From NCBI RefSeq assembly GCF_001698815.1, contig NZ_LGSI01000038.1, forward strand, positions 36,100-100,099: a DNA stretch of 64,000 bases. Direction: 5' to 3'. The stretch comes from Pseudomonas syringae. Lineage in GTDB: Bacteria > Pseudomonadota > Gammaproteobacteria > Pseudomonadales > Pseudomonadaceae. Below, piece by piece: positions 17,862 to 27,145 of this stretch. Numbering within the stretch: the first letter of the stretch is position 1; every line of letters starts with the position of its first letter. Below the pieces are notes generated by a model that saw only the letters and a program-made list of their open reading frames with translations, did no database searches and was not told the DNA's origin. The translations under genes and the position numbers were made by a program.

Positions 17862-20003
17862 ATGAAGTTCAAATCGATCCAGTCTTCAATCGCTGCACTG
17901 GCGGGCGCCATTGTGCTCAGCGTTGTTGTCGCGTTAGTGCTGTATGCGTTGTTTTCTGGAGCGCGGACCCAGGCGATGGTCGAACAACGAACCCTGGCGC
18001 AATTCGAACAATCAGTGGAATCGCGTTTAGGTGCACTTGCCCGAACCCAGGCCAGCGATATCAAGCGCGAGCTGGAAACGCCGCTGTTGATCACCGCCGG
18101 CCTGGCCAGGACCAACGCCTTGCTGGGGATCAATGACAGTAAGGGCGAAGCGCAGCTGAAAATCAGCCGCGAGCAGATGCTCAATCTGCTGCGCAATACC
18201 GTGGAGCAGAATCCGAAGATTCTCGGCGCTTACATTGGTTGGGAGCCGAACGCTGTGGATCATAACGACGCCGCATATGTGGATTCCACCACTGCCGGTG
18301 CCGATCCAAAAGATGGCCGCTTCATGCCTTGGTGGTACCGCAAGACTGACGGCAGCCTGGCACTGGAAAAGCTCGCCAGCCTTGAGGACACCAAGCTGTT
18401 GTCCACTGGCGTGCGTTCAAGTGAGTATTACTTGTGCTCCCGGGAAACCAGGAAAGCCTGCGTCATCGACCCCGCGCCTTACAGCGTCGGCGGCAAAATG
18501 GTCATGCTCTCGTCGTTCATCGAGCCCGTCATGATCAACGGCACCTTCCAGGGCATCGTTGGCGCGGACCTGTCGGTGAACTTCATTCAGGACATGCTTG
18601 AAGCCGCTGACAAAAAGCTCTACGACGGCGCGGGCGAAATGGCCTTGATCTCCAGCAACGGCGCACTGGTCGCCTACACCAAAGACCCGTCCAAGCTCGG
18701 CGAAAAAGCCACCACCATCCTGGACGCCAGCGAAGTCGCCAACCTTGCCAAAATCAACATTGGCGAGGTGCGCTACGAAACTGACAAGGAACACGGGCAC
18801 ATCGAGGTGTACATGCCGTTTGGCATTGGCGCGACCGATGCGCGCTGGACGTTGATGATTCAGCTGCCTCTCAGCGCCGTCATGGCCGACCTGAACACGC
18901 TGCAAAGCGATTTAAGCAAGCAGCACGACACCGACATTCTCGGCATGGCCATGGTCGGTTTGCTGATCGCGGGCGTCGGCTTGCTGGTGATCTGGCTGGT
19001 AGGACGCGGGATCGCGCACCCACTCAAACAGATGGTCAGCATGCTCAACGACATCGCCCAGGGCGAAGGCGACCTGACCAAACGCCTGCACAGCGACCGG
19101 GCCGATGAAACCGGGCAGATTGCCGAGGGTTTCAACACCTTCCTCGGCAAGTTGCAGGTCATGATCAGCCAGGTGGTGACGTCGGTGCAGAAGGTCAGCG
19201 ACTCCTCGGAGCACACCGCCGATATCGCCATCCGGACCAATCTGGGCGTGCAGAAGCAGATGTCGGAAATCGATCTGGTCGCCACGGCGGTGCATCAAAT
19301 GACCGCCACCGCTCAGGACGTCGCCCGCAACGCCACACAGGCAGCGCAAGCGGCAAGCCATGCGGACAGCGCTGCCCATGAAGGCATGCAGATTGTGCAG
19401 AACACCTCGAATTCAATCAGCAACCTGGCTGTGGAAATCGGCCGCGCGGTGACTGTCGTGCAGACGCTGGCCAAGGACAGCGAGAACATCAACGCGATCC
19501 TGACCACCATTCGCGGGATTGCCGAACAGACCAATCTGCTGGCCTTGAACGCCGCAATCGAAGCCGCCCGCGCCGGCGAGCAAGGGCGCGGCTTTGCGGT
19601 GGTTGCCGATGAAGTGCGCAACCTGGCGCAGAAGACGCAGCAGGCGACCCAGGAAATCCAGAGCATGATCCAGCAACTGCAGAGCGGCACCCGCGAAGTG
19701 GTTCAGGTCATGGAAGGCAGCCAGAGCAAGACCGCCGAAAGCGTCAGCCATGCCGCCGACGCTGCGCAGGCGCTGGACACCATTACCAAGGCAGTGTCGG
19801 TGATCAACGACATGAACACCCAGATCGCCAGCGCCGCCGAAGAGCAAAGCGCGGTCGCCGACGACATCAACCGCAACGTGATCAACATTGGCCAGGTCGC
19901 CAATGAAGTCGCCGGCGGCGCCGACGAGTCCAGCCAGGCCAGCGCCGAATTGACCAAGTTGGCCGAGCAGCAGCGGCGGTTGATCAATCAGTTCAAGGTG
20001 TAA
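17862..20003 (+). CDS. Methyl-accepting chemotaxis protein with dCache sensor domain
   Basis: Transmembrane chemoreceptor of 713 residues. TM1 is at about residues 12-34. A periplasmic double-Cache domain of roughly 320 residues follows, with IGWEPNA, RPWWY-like MPWWYRKT and [11 protein letters not shown] motifs. TM2 is near residue 365, then a HAMP domain ([20 protein letters not shown]) and the signalling domain with the highly conserved hairpin tip [20 protein letters not shown]. No C-terminal CheR pentapeptide is present. The dCache type binds amino acids, polyamines or histamine in Pseudomonas (PctA, McpU, TlpQ). Length and the WEPNA region recall McpU/TlpQ, but the ligand is not certain. 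Confidence 0.92.
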   Translation: MKFKSIQSSIAALAGAIVLSVVVALVLYALFSGARTQAMVEQRTLAQFEQSVESRLGALARTQASDIKRELETPLLITAGLARTNALLGINDSKGEAQLKISREQMLNLLRNTVEQNPKILGAYIGWEPNAVDHNDAAYVDSTTAGADPKDGRFMPWWYRKTDGSLALEKLASLEDTKLLSTGVRSSEYYLCSRETRKACVIDPAPYSVGGKMVMLSSFIEPVMINGTFQGIVGADLSVNFIQDMLEAADKKLYDGAGEMALISSNGALVAYTKDPSKLGEKATTILDASEVANLAKINIGEVRYETDKEHGHIEVYMPFGIGATDARWTLMIQLPLSAVMADLNTLQSDLSKQHDTDILGMAMVGLLIAGVGLLVIWLVGRGIAHPLKQMVSMLNDIAQGEGDLTKRLHSDRADETGQIAEGFNTFLGKLQVMISQVVTSVQKVSDSSEHTADIAIRTNLGVQKQMSEIDLVATAVHQMTATAQDVARNATQAAQAASHADSAAHEGMQIVQNTSNSISNLAVEIGRAVTVVQTLAKDSENINAILTTIRGIAEQTNLLALNAAIEAARAGEQGRGFAVVADEVRNLAQKTQQATQEIQSMIQQLQSGTREVVQVMEGSQSKTAESVSHAADAAQALDTITKAVSVINDMNTQIASAAEEQSAVADDINRNVINIGQVANEVAGGADESSQASAELTKLAEQQRRLINQFKV

Positions 20004-20014
20004 TTCTGGTAGAA

Positions 20015-20211
20015 CCGGCCTCTTCGGGGACAAGTCCCCTCCTACCGGGTTTCACGGATTCGGTAGGACCGGACTTGTCCGGGAAGGCGTCCGTTTGGGC
20101 AATGGAGAACTGCCAGCTGAATTGAGTTTGGCTGGCCCGGCCTCTTCGGGGACAAGTCCCCTCCTACCGAGTTTCACGGATTCGGTAGGACCGGACTTGT
20201 CCGGGAAGACG
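20015..20211. repeat. Tandem duplication of a third REP family
   Basis: Two copies of a 75-base block (20015-20089 and 20137-20211) with a 122-base period differ at about one or two bases. Each block contains TCTTCGGGGACAAGTCCCCT and, 30 bases on, GGTAGGACCGGACTTGTCCG, palindromes unlike families A and B. They lie between the convergent chemoreceptor and SRAP genes. Confidence 0.9.
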
Positions 20212-20226
20212 GCAGTGCGGACACCA

Positions 20227-20856
20227 CTACAAAGGCGTCAAACACTCCGGCGCATTGAGCTTTGGATCATTCACCAGATTGGCCAGCGGCCGTTCGCGCA
20301 GGGCGGTTTGCGGGCTGGCGAGCAGTGCTTGCAGAGTGGGCAACGGCGTGTCGGCGGCCAGCCAGTCTTTCTGTCCCTGGGCATCAAGAATCAACGGGCG
20401 GCGCTGGCTGGCGGCAAGTTGGGTCACGACCGCAACACTCAAATAGGTATGCCCTTGCACCGGATACGCTTCCCAGATCGCGGCGAAAAACAGTGCCGAG
20501 CCCTCTCCCGGCGTCAGCCAGAACGGCCGTTTGCGGGTCGTGCCGCGCCATTCGTAGAAACCATTGGCGGGCAGCAGACAGCGCCGTGAACGAAACGCAT
20601 CGCGAAACATCGGTTGTTCGACCAGGGTTTCGGCGCGGGCATGAGCCGGCGTGCGCGACAGGTCGGTCAGCCAGGCTGGGGTCAAACCCCAGCGCGCGCG
20701 GGCCAGTTCAAGATCGCCTTCGGTTTCGCTGCTGGCGCGCAGCATCAATACCGAGTCGGCCGGGGAAATATTCCACTGCGCCTGTTGGTCAGCCGGGAAA
20801 CCGGGCAAGGCCGCAAAAGCGGGCGTCCAACGAAACAGGGCATAACGTCCACACAT
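20227..20856 (-). CDS. SOS response-associated peptidase, SRAP family (YedK/HMCES)
   Basis: Protein of 209 residues beginning MCGRYALF. After removal of Met1, Cys2 forms a thiazolidine crosslink with abasic sites in single-stranded DNA, shielding them from cleavage. Further family motifs are visible: WNISPADSVLML (the catalytic Asn region), NARAET-like AHARAETL, RRCLLPANGFYEW with the catalytic Glu, and the late histidine segment. Length is typical of YedK. It is a single gene upstream of the DUF2007/CPXCG pair on the same strand, with a 51-base gap. A LexA box was not recognised. Confidence 0.92.
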   Translation of the reverse strand: MCGRYALFRWTPAFAALPGFPADQQAQWNISPADSVLMLRASSETEGDLELARARWGLTPAWLTDLSRTPAHARAETLVEQPMFRDAFRSRRCLLPANGFYEWRGTTRKRPFWLTPGEGSALFFAAIWEAYPVQGHTYLSVAVVTQLAASQRRPLILDAQGQKDWLAADTPLPTLQALLASPQTALRERPLANLVNDPKLNAPECLTPL

Positions 20857-20907
20857 GAGGGCAACAAGACTCTTCAGGCAGCTAAAAAAACGGAATCGGG
20901 CAGCGCG

Positions 20908-21168
20908 TCAGCACACCAGCACGTCGGGAAAATTGTCCGGCTCGTCTCCGGACACAGGCAGCGCTGCATTGTACGCAGTGATCAACTCCCGTGCGTGTTC
21001 GGCCTGATCGTTATCCACCGACAGACCCAGCACACCAAAAATCGGCAGATCGCCCACCCCGCCCAGCAGATCCCTGCCGGTCAGATGCGCCTGCACGCCT
21101 TCACTGGCAAGCATGCCTTGTAGCAACTCGCCTTCCAGCAGGTTTTCCGGCTCGTAGATTTTCTGCAT
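20908..21168 (-). CDS. DUF2007 domain protein
   Basis: Small cytosolic protein of 86 residues ([20 protein letters not shown]). The DUF2007 domain resembles the ACT-like or PII-like small signalling folds and is often annotated as putative signal-transducing protein. The characteristic pattern is a first helix that positions two variable loops (EGVQAHLTGRDLLGG) followed by GLSVDNDQAEHARELI. It overlaps the stop of the upstream CPXCG gene by one base (TAATG), implying translational coupling. Function unknown. Confidence 0.85.
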   Translation of the reverse strand: MQKIYEPENLLEGELLQGMLASEGVQAHLTGRDLLGGVGDLPIFGVLGLSVDNDQAEHARELITAYNAALPVSGDEPDNFPDVLVC

Positions 21169-21350
21169 TACTCATTCTCGCTGCGCACGTCCAGATTCCA
21201 GTCTTCGCCGTCGGTCTGCAGATCGAAAACGATCGGTCGACAGCAGACCGGGCAATCTTCGATGTACTGCTGATCGCCGCCGGAAAGATCCAGCACCGCT
21301 TCGACCGGTTCGCCGCAGTAAGGGCAGTCGTAACTCTGTAATTCCTGCAT
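21168..21350 (-). CDS. CPXCG-motif zinc-ribbon protein
   Basis: Protein of 60 residues with two knuckles, CPYCGEP near residue 9 and CPVCCRP near residue 33, a likely zinc ribbon. The family name is CPXCG motif-containing cysteine-rich protein; its role is not established. The start at 21350 gives the family start [13 protein letters not shown] and excludes 19 unrelated in-frame residues. It is the first gene of a pair with the DUF2007 gene, with TAATG overlap. The divergent acyltransferase gene starts 122 bases away. Confidence 0.87.
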   Translation of the reverse strand: MQELQSYDCPYCGEPVEAVLDLSGGDQQYIEDCPVCCRPIVFDLQTDGEDWNLDVRSENE

Positions 21351-21375
21351 CAAGGTCTCCAGGACTAGTTGTGCG

Positions 21376-21381
21376 TATAAT
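21376..21381 (+). promoter_or_regulatory. Possible -10 element of the acyltransferase gene
   Basis: A perfect TATAAT stands 91 bases upstream of the acyltransferase start in the divergent intergenic region. No good -35 lies 16-18 bases before it, so this is a tentative promoter. Confidence 0.35.
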
Positions 21382-21472
21382 CGCGCTCTATTTGAAGGCT
21401 GATGCACTAGAGTCTGAACGTTATTTTCAGACCCAGCCTCCCTTTTCCTGCCATTCCCTACAAGAGAGCATG

Positions 21473-22636
21473 ATGGGCGAATTCGATGCCATCCGACCTT
21501 ACGACGACGCCGAAGTCCCAGCTGTACTCGCGCGCCTGCTCAGCGACAAAGCATTCCTGGCGATCCTGACTCATTTCCGCTTCCCGCGCCTGGCCGGCGC
21601 GTTTGGCTGGGTGCTGCAACCGGTTCTGGCGCGCAAGCTGCGTCGCGAGTTTGCCGGTATCGATTCAGTGGCCACGCTTCAGGACAAGGTCGAGTATTAC
21701 GTCGACCACACCATTGAGCGCGCCACTGACGGTGTGACCTATACCGGAGTCGAGCAGTTCAAGTCCGGCAGCGCCTATCTGTTTCTGGCCAACCATCGGG
21801 ACATCGTGATGGACCCGGCCTTCGTCAATTACGCAATTTATCACGCAGGCTTGCCGACCCCGCGCATTGCCATCGGCGACAATCTGCTGCAAAAGCCCTT
21901 CGTCAGCGACCTGATGCGTCTGAACAAGAGTTTCATCGTGCACCGCTCCATCATCGGACGCCGGGAAAGGATGGCGGCGTATCAGCTGCTGTCAGCGTAC
22001 ATCAATCACTCGATTCGCAACGATTGCCAGTCGATCTGGATCGCCCAGGCCGAGGGTCGGGCCAAGGACGGCGACGACCGAACCGAATCGGCGATCCTGA
22101 AAATGTTCCACATGAGCCGCAAGGACGAGCCGTTTGCCGAGGTGATCCACTCGCTGAACCTGACGCCCGTGTCGATCAGCTACGAATACGATCCGTGCGA
22201 CCACGCCAAGGCACGCGAACTGTACATCCGCGCGACCACCGGGAGTTACACCAAAGTGCCGGGCGAGGATGACGTCAGCATCGCGCTGGGGATTACCGGC
22301 TACAAAGGCCGGGTGCATGTGAACTTCGCGCCGCCGATCACCGAGCTGTTCGAGGACACCAAAGCGCTGGCCATCGAAATGGATCGGCAGATCCTCGGCG
22401 GCTATCGCCTGTTCCCGGTGCATTACCTGGCTTACGCGCAATGGGCCGATGCGGATCCAGCACTCGGCGTGCCATTGGCGGCGGATGTGTTTGCGCCCGA
22501 GGAACTGGCCAAAGCCCAGGAAGAGTGGCAGCGCCGCCTCGAAGGGTGCCCGGAAGAACATCGTCCGTTTCTGGTCCAGCAATACGCGACGCCGGTACGT
22601 AATCAGTATCGGGTCAAAGCCGGAATCGCGCTGTAA
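21473..22636 (+). CDS. PlsC-like glycerolipid acyltransferase
   Basis: Acyltransferase of 387 residues. The active-site block is [15 protein letters not shown], followed by a substrate-binding [11 protein letters not shown] segment about 100 residues later. Proteins of this type are annotated as 1-acyl-sn-glycerol-3-phosphate acyltransferases acting at the inner membrane. In the block as written, His and the second Asp are separated by five residues (HRDIVMD), not the four of the classical HX4D motif, so catalysis may use a variant geometry. ATGs occur at 21470 and 21473; the second gives [12 protein letters not shown], which I recall from homologues. An intrinsic terminator follows. Lipid substrate uncertain. 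Confidence 0.82.
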   Translation: MGEFDAIRPYDDAEVPAVLARLLSDKAFLAILTHFRFPRLAGAFGWVLQPVLARKLRREFAGIDSVATLQDKVEYYVDHTIERATDGVTYTGVEQFKSGSAYLFLANHRDIVMDPAFVNYAIYHAGLPTPRIAIGDNLLQKPFVSDLMRLNKSFIVHRSIIGRRERMAAYQLLSAYINHSIRNDCQSIWIAQAEGRAKDGDDRTESAILKMFHMSRKDEPFAEVIHSLNLTPVSISYEYDPCDHAKARELYIRATTGSYTKVPGEDDVSIALGITGYKGRVHVNFAPPITELFEDTKALAIEMDRQILGGYRLFPVHYLAYAQWADADPALGVPLAADVFAPEELAKAQEEWQRRLEGCPEEHRPFLVQQYATPVRNQYRVKAGIAL

Positions 22637-22651
22637 CCCGCGGACGGCTGC

Positions 22652-22688
22652 AAAGAACAAGGCGCTCTTGAGGAGCGCCTTGTTCTTT
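22652..22688 (+). terminator. Rho-independent terminator after the acyltransferase gene
   Basis: Perfect 16-bp stem AAAGAACAAGGCGCTC/GAGCGCCTTGTTCTTT with a five-base loop, 15 bases past the stop. Its symmetry lets it also serve the convergent small membrane protein gene. Confidence 0.9.
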
Positions 22689-22705
22689 ATGGGTTACAGC
22701 ATGGG

Positions 22706-22975
22706 TTACAGCCCGGTACTGACCCACGACAGCAGCAACGCAAACCCCAGACAAGCCGCACCCACGCGATAACACAAACGGTTCATGCGCAATAACGAGA
22801 CGTCCATCAAATGCATGGGTTCGTCGATCTGCGACAAGGCGCTTAGCACTGCGAGCTGCCTGAGTTCGCGCTGTTCCCGGTTTCGCGTCACGTACAGCAG
22901 GCCGATTCCGGGGCAAGCCGCCAGCAATGCGAGCAGGTTGAGGGTAAAGGCAGGCGTAAGGGGTAACAGCGACAT
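22706..22975 (-). CDS. Small membrane protein of unknown function
   Basis: Protein of 89 residues with two hydrophobic segments, about residues 9-29 (FTLNLLALLAACPGIGLLYV) and 69-86 (VGAACLGFALLLSWVS). They are separated by a charged, helical stretch that includes RNREQRELRQLAVLSALSQIDEP. I do not recognise a named family. Codon use fits the genome, and a terminator lies just past its end on the opposite gene. Probably a conserved Pseudomonas inner-membrane protein. Confidence 0.65.
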   Translation of the reverse strand: MSLLPLTPAFTLNLLALLAACPGIGLLYVTRNREQRELRQLAVLSALSQIDEPMHLMDVSLLRMNRLCYRVGAACLGFALLLSWVSTGL

Positions 22976-23119
22976 TGCAGCCTCGATGGCGTGTTCAAAG
23001 CGCGCCGTGGGGTTCAGAGTTGATAGAACTCTAATCTAGCCACCGTCACCTTAACGTAACCTGAACCGGGCACTGTATGGCACCTCGAGGGATAACCTCG
23101 ATCCCTTCTGGAGCCATTC

Positions 23120-23326
23120 ATGCTGCACGCCAAGAATCAGGACCGCCTGTATCTGATCGCCCCGAGCGACGAACAGGAAGCATTGATCGACGCTTTGTCC
23201 TTCAACGTCCAGGACCGCCACTGGCTGGTGTACTGCGCCCTCGGCGGCCATCAACACCATGATCTGCCGGACATGGATCAACAGACCGGTTTCAGTTTTC
23301 TGGATTTTTATCAGCAGGCTGCATGA
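23120..23326 (+). CDS. Conserved small hypothetical protein
   Basis: Protein of 68 residues (MLHAKNQDRLYLIAPSDEQ...) with no signal or membrane segment; it is acidic and rich in His/Asp in the middle (GGHQHHDLPDMDQQTG). TCTGGAGCC stands nine bases before the ATG, a good ribosome binding site. Not assigned to a named family by me. It is followed by a family A REP pair and a shared terminator. Confidence 0.65.
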   Translation: MLHAKNQDRLYLIAPSDEQEALIDALSFNVQDRHWLVYCALGGHQHHDLPDMDQQTGFSFLDFYQQAA

Positions 23327-23338
23327 TGTAAGCAGCCT

Positions 23339-23431
23339 GTTGGAGCGAGGCTTGCCCGCGAAGCCTTTTGTTTCATCCCCGGAAAAATGGGTACATGCAC
23401 CGACCTCTTCGCGGGCAAGCCTCGCTCCAAC
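23339..23431. repeat. REP pair, family A
   Basis: Inverted GTTGGAGCGAGGCTTGCCCG-type palindromes with a 45-base spacer, between the small hypothetical gene and the convergent YajG gene. Confidence 0.92.
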
Positions 23432-23450
23432 GGAAGTCCCGCGCACCAAC

Positions 23451-23487
23451 AAAAAACCCGGCCTCTTCACAGAGGGCCGGGTTTTTT
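23451..23487. terminator. Bidirectional Rho-independent terminator
   Basis: AAAAAACCCGGCCTC pairs with GAGGGCCGGGTTTTTT (one bulged G). The A-run on one side and T-run on the other let it stop both the plus-strand small gene and the minus-strand YajG gene. Confidence 0.88.
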
Positions 23488-23505
23488 GATCCCGCGGTAA
23501 CGCTA

Positions 23506-24087
23506 TTACTGCGCCAGCGTGCGGCCAATCGTCTGATCCTGGAACAGACGCGTCAGCGCATCGCTCAACACGTCGCTGACCAGCTTGGTGTTGGTTTCCT
23601 GGTTCGGCGCCATGCCGAAGCGCTGGTCCAGGGATGCGGCGTAACGACCGCTGTAGCTTTTACCGTTGTTCTGCACGTCAGCGCGGAACGTCGAGCTGAT
23701 GGTCGCCTCGGTTACATACAGGCCTTCTTTAGGCGACTGATACTTCAGGTCGGCGAGGGTCACGGTCAGTTGCGGACCGCTGCCACTGGCACTCGGCGTG
23801 AAGCCCAGCAAACGTACAGCCGCTTCGGCCTGAGCTTGCAGCTTGGGCAGCAGATCGGCACCGGATACGCTGATCGCGCTGGTTTCCGGGTACATGCCGC
23901 CACGGGTGCCGAGTGTCGGGCCAGGACGACCATCAACCACACGCACGACAACCGGCTGGCCACGGCCGACAGGCGCAAGCTGGGCGTTCAGCTTGGGCTG
24001 CGGACTAAGTTGTTGCGGGCTGTGGGCACAGCCGACCAGCGTAAGACTGCTAACAGCAAGCAAACCAAACAAAATGCGACGCAGCAT
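23506..24087 (-). CDS. yajG: YajG-family lipoprotein
   Basis: Predicted envelope lipoprotein of 193 residues with lipobox TLVGC (Cys20). The mature part has the YajG features: PVVVRVVDGRPGPTLGTRGG near residue 45, then SAISVSGADLLPKLQAQAEAAVRLLGF and two-stranded segments ending SDALTRLFQD. YajG proteins are of unknown function, located at the outer membrane. The ATG at 24087 is chosen over the one at 24093 because GGAGAG lies eight bases before it and only one or two bases before the other. Monocistronic. Confidence 0.85.
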   Translation of the reverse strand: MLRRILFGLLAVSSLTLVGCAHSPQQLSPQPKLNAQLAPVGRGQPVVVRVVDGRPGPTLGTRGGMYPETSAISVSGADLLPKLQAQAEAAVRLLGFTPSASGSGPQLTVTLADLKYQSPKEGLYVTEATISSTFRADVQNNGKSYSGRYAASLDQRFGMAPNQETNTKLVSDVLSDALTRLFQDQTIGRTLAQ

Positions 24088-24260
24088 GCTCATCTCTCCA
24101 TGGGCAGGGCACTAAATGTGCCGCAGTATAGCGGCGCTCACGGCACGCTAACCAGTTGAAAATCGGACTGCAAACAGACCGCAATGGTTCAGCAACACAG
24201 GTGTCACCGTCATGTCACGTCCAGCGTGCAACCTATGCTCAATCCAACAGGAGCATCGTC

Positions 24261-24494
24261 ATGGACTTTCTCTGGTCAATGTTCAGCCTGCGTCGTCAAT
24301 ATCGCCACTACGCCCGCGTCGACCAATCCGGCATTTGCCAGGCATTCAAACGCTGCCGTCAGGCTCCGGCAGGCAGCGAATGGGTCGAAATCGTCGAAGA
24401 AAATCTCTCCTGGCTCGGCGCTCCACTGCCCGCCAACGCCCGCAGACAGCGAGCTGCACGCCGGTCCGCTGCGCACCGGCTGCTCACCGTCTGA
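24261..24494 (+). CDS. Small conserved hypothetical protein
   Basis: Protein of 77 residues (MDFLWSMFSLRRQYRHYARVDQSG...) with no signal peptide; the N terminus is aromatic and basic and the C terminus strongly basic. The ATG at 24261 has AGGAG eight bases upstream, whereas the longer in-frame opening from 24156 lacks one. I recall similar short proteins in other Pseudomonas but no function. It precedes the long leader region of mqo. Confidence 0.65.
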   Translation: MDFLWSMFSLRRQYRHYARVDQSGICQAFKRCRQAPAGSEWVEIVEENLSWLGAPLPANARRQRAARRSAAHRLLTV

Positions 24495-25225
24495 CCGCAC
24501 GACGAATAAAAGTCACTTAATCAGATCAATTCCCGTCGTTTCATCGCTATAATCTCCCCCCGATTATAAGGACGTCTCCTGATCGGGCCTCGCAGCATTG
24601 CTAATCACTGGATTAGCGCCTTCGTATTGCCCACAGAGAGCCGCCCACACAGATCATGTGCAGGCATCTGTACTCGCTGGCTGGTGAATCGTTTCGAACC
24701 TTTCCTGCCATAAAGCGCCTTACTCTTGCCTGCCTTCGATCTGCCAGAGCTGCCATCGCGCAGCCCTTTTTGAGGTTTGAGGTTCACGTTTCCAAAAGAG
24801 CGTGAAAAAAACGGGTTTCACAACTTCACAAGAGTGTGGCGAGCAAATGAATAGGTACGCGTTTGTAAATGCACCATTATTAGCGTCTGACCCAGCCCCT
24901 TTGAACAGGATTGATCGCTGCTGCGCAGTCTCCATGACCGGAGCCTGAAGCCTGTCCCCTACGGATTTGGTTGCATTACCGGAGGCCTTGACGATAGTCG
25001 AATGGCCGCTCGGCCTGAAAAATGCGTTCATGCAAGCTTTATGAACCGCTTATTCAGGTCCGCTTGGTGACCTCCGTTGACGATGCGAAAAATTGCGAAG
25101 AACCGGACATGCCGATCCTGGCCAGCGTTACCTGGGGACTACTTTGATCCATGCCCCGCGACCTGGCGACCGACCTCGGGATCGTATGCCGTCAATTTGG
25201 TGCTGCAGATTTTGGAGACGCGTTA
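24495..25225. other. Long intergenic leader region upstream of mqo
   Basis: 731 bases without a supported gene. A TATAAT at 24548-24553 is followed by two clean stem-loops: CCCGAT/ATCGGG (24559-24564 with 24582-24587, containing a nested AGGA/TCCT) and GCTAATC/GATTAGC (24600-24617, loop ACTG). A further GTGAAA/TTTCAC hairpin lies near 24802-24821. This looks like a structured RNA leader or a small RNA. Short minus-strand reading frames here (for example 24605-24787) have no ribosome binding site that I can see. Confidence 0.5.
24548..24553 (+). promoter_or_regulatory. Possible -10 element before structured leader
   Basis: Perfect TATAAT six bases upstream of the first stem-loop of the mqo leader region. 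The expected -35 position reads ATCAAT, a poor match. Confidence 0.4.
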
Positions 25226-26734
25226 ATGGCGCATAACGAAGCAGTTGATGTGGTATTGGTCGGGGCAGGCATCATGAGTGCCACCCTTGCCGTACTGCTC
25301 AAAGAGCTCGACCCCAGCCTGAAGCTGGAAGTCGTTGAGCTGATGGATTCTGGCGCTGCGGAGAGTTCCAACCCGTGGAATAACGCCGGTACCGGCCACG
25401 CCGGGCTTTGCGAACTGAACTACACGCCGCCTGCGGCCGACGGTTCCATCGACATCAAAAAAGCCGTACACATCAACACCCAGTTCGAAGTCTCGAAGCA
25501 GTTCTGGGCGTATCTCACGCAAAAAGGCACTTTCGGTTCCTCGAAGTCGTTTATCGCCTCGGTGCCTCACCTGAGCTTTGTCCAGGGTGCGGAAGGCGTT
25601 TCGTTCCTCAAGACTCGCTATGAAGCCATGCGCAAGCATCACGCGTTTGCGTCCATGGAATACACCGAAGACAAGGCCACTCTCGCCGAGTGGATGCCGT
25701 TGATGATGCCCGGCCGCCCAGCCGATGAACAGATCGCCGCGACCCGTGTGATGCACGGCACCGACGTCAACTTCGGCAACCTGACCAACCAGCTGCTCAA
25801 GCACCTGACCAGCGCCCCGGATTCACAGGTCAAGTACTGCAAGCGCGTGACCGGCCTGAGCCGCAAAGGTGCGGGCTGGAGCGTCAGCATCAAGGACGTG
25901 AACAGCGGCAGTACTCGCGAAATCGACGCCAGGTTCGTCTTCCTCGGCGCAGGCGGCGCGGCCTTGCCGTTGCTGCAGATGTCGGGCATCGAAGAAAGCA
26001 AAGGTTTTGGCGGCTTCCCGGTCAGCGGCCAGTGGCTGCGTTGCGACAACCCGGAAGTGGTCAAGCGTCACCAGGCCAAGGTCTACAGTCAGGCAGCCGT
26101 CGGTTCGCCGCCGATGTCCGTACCGCACCTGGATACCCGCGTGGTGGACGGCAAGAAATCCCTGCTGTTCGGACCCTACGCCGGTTTCACTACCAAGTTC
26201 CTCAAGCACGGCTCGTTCCTGGATCTGCCATTGTCGGTTCGCGCCGCCAATATCGGACCGATGCTGGCCGTGGCCCGGGACAACATGGATCTGACCAAGT
26301 ATCTGGTCAGTGAAGTCATGCAGTCCATGGAGCAGCGTCTTGACTCCCTGCGCCGCTTCTACCCCGAAGCCAAGGCTGAAGACTGGCGCCTGGAAGTGGC
26401 CGGGCAACGGGTGCAGATCATCAAGAAAGACCCCAAGAAAGGCGGCGTGCTGCAATTTGGCACCGAACTGGTGTCGGCGAAGGATGGCTCTCTCGCAGCC
26501 CTGCTGGGCGCTTCACCCGGCGCTTCGGTAACAGTGTCGATCATGCTGGAACTGATCGACCGTTGCTTCCCGGAAAAAGCCCGTGGCGAGTGGGCTGCCA
26601 AGCTCAACGAGATCTTCCCGGCGCGGGAAAAGATTCTCGAAACCGATGCGCAGCTCTATGAGCGCGTCAGTACCGAGAACAACGAGCGCCTGGAACTGAT
26701 CGAGAAACGCAGCCCTGTACAGAGCATCGCGTGA
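25226..26734 (+). CDS. mqo: Malate:quinone oxidoreductase
   Basis: FAD-dependent peripheral membrane enzyme of 502 residues that oxidises L-malate to oxaloacetate and passes electrons to the quinone pool, replacing NAD malate dehydrogenase in pseudomonads. The FAD motif is [20 protein letters not shown] near residue 8. The Mqo signatures [21 protein letters not shown] and [17 protein letters not shown] are present. The start at 25226 has GGAG ten bases upstream and gives the family start [15 protein letters not shown]. Neighbours match the P. aeruginosa mqoB locus. A strong terminator follows the stop. Confidence 0.95.
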   Translation: MAHNEAVDVVLVGAGIMSATLAVLLKELDPSLKLEVVELMDSGAAESSNPWNNAGTGHAGLCELNYTPPAADGSIDIKKAVHINTQFEVSKQFWAYLTQKGTFGSSKSFIASVPHLSFVQGAEGVSFLKTRYEAMRKHHAFASMEYTEDKATLAEWMPLMMPGRPADEQIAATRVMHGTDVNFGNLTNQLLKHLTSAPDSQVKYCKRVTGLSRKGAGWSVSIKDVNSGSTREIDARFVFLGAGGAALPLLQMSGIEESKGFGGFPVSGQWLRCDNPEVVKRHQAKVYSQAAVGSPPMSVPHLDTRVVDGKKSLLFGPYAGFTTKFLKHGSFLDLPLSVRAANIGPMLAVARDNMDLTKYLVSEVMQSMEQRLDSLRRFYPEAKAEDWRLEVAGQRVQIIKKDPKKGGVLQFGTELVSAKDGSLAALLGASPGASVTVSIMLELIDRCFPEKARGEWAAKLNEIFPAREKILETDAQLYERVSTENNERLELIEKRSPVQSIA

Positions 26735-26746
26735 TCGTTCGGCCAT

Positions 26747-26774
26747 AAAAAAACGCCCTTCGGGGCGTTTTTTT
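26747..26774. terminator. Bidirectional terminator after mqo
   Basis: AAAAAACGCCC-TTCG-GGGCGTTTTTT, a tetraloop hairpin with A- and T-runs, placed between convergent mqo and the PA4642-family gene. Confidence 0.95.
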
Positions 26775-26790
26775 TGCTCTGAGGTTTCAA

Positions 26791-27078
26791 TCAGCCGCGA
26801 GCTTTTTCGATCAACTCGATGTATTCCTCGGCATTGCGCTGATCCTTGATCAAGGCGATGAAATCGTTGCCATGCTCGTCCTTGCCGTCAAAGTCGTAAC
26901 CGGCTTCGCGGAAGAACACCAGGAACCGTTCGAAATCATTGACCCGCAGGCCACGGTAAGCCTTGATCAGCTTGTGCAGCGACGGCGCTGTGGCGTCGAC
27001 CGGCTCGAAATTGAGAAACAACTTGATCTGCGCATCGCCGATCTCGTCTCCGATCAACTGTTTCTTATCTTTACGCAT
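26791..27078 (-). CDS. PA4642-family protein
   Basis: Cytosolic protein of 95 residues (MRKDKKQLIGDEIGDAQIKLFLNFEP...). It is acidic and helical, with conserved LHKLIKAYRGLRVNDFERFLVFF and a charged C terminus. It belongs to the Pseudomonas PA4642 family, for which I know no function. The start at 27078 is the family start; nine further in-frame residues upstream are not expected. Its location beside mqo agrees with P. aeruginosa gene order. Confidence 0.82.
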   Translation of the reverse strand: MRKDKKQLIGDEIGDAQIKLFLNFEPVDATAPSLHKLIKAYRGLRVNDFERFLVFFREAGYDFDGKDEHGNDFIALIKDQRNAEEYIELIEKARG

Positions 27079-27145
27079 TGCTGACTCCAACTGAATCGCG
27101 GACATGTTAACCGGCGGGCAGTTTACCCCCCGCCCGGCTCAAGGC

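Noticed and set aside
20015-20211. Possible CRISPR-like repeat-spacer pattern
   Set aside because: Only two copies, with internal palindromes of REP type and no regular spacers or cas genes.
24605-24787. Minus-strand 60-codon frame in the mqo leader region
   Set aside because: A basic short product with no ribosome binding site that I can see. It overlaps sequence better explained as structured RNA; kept only as part of the leader entry.
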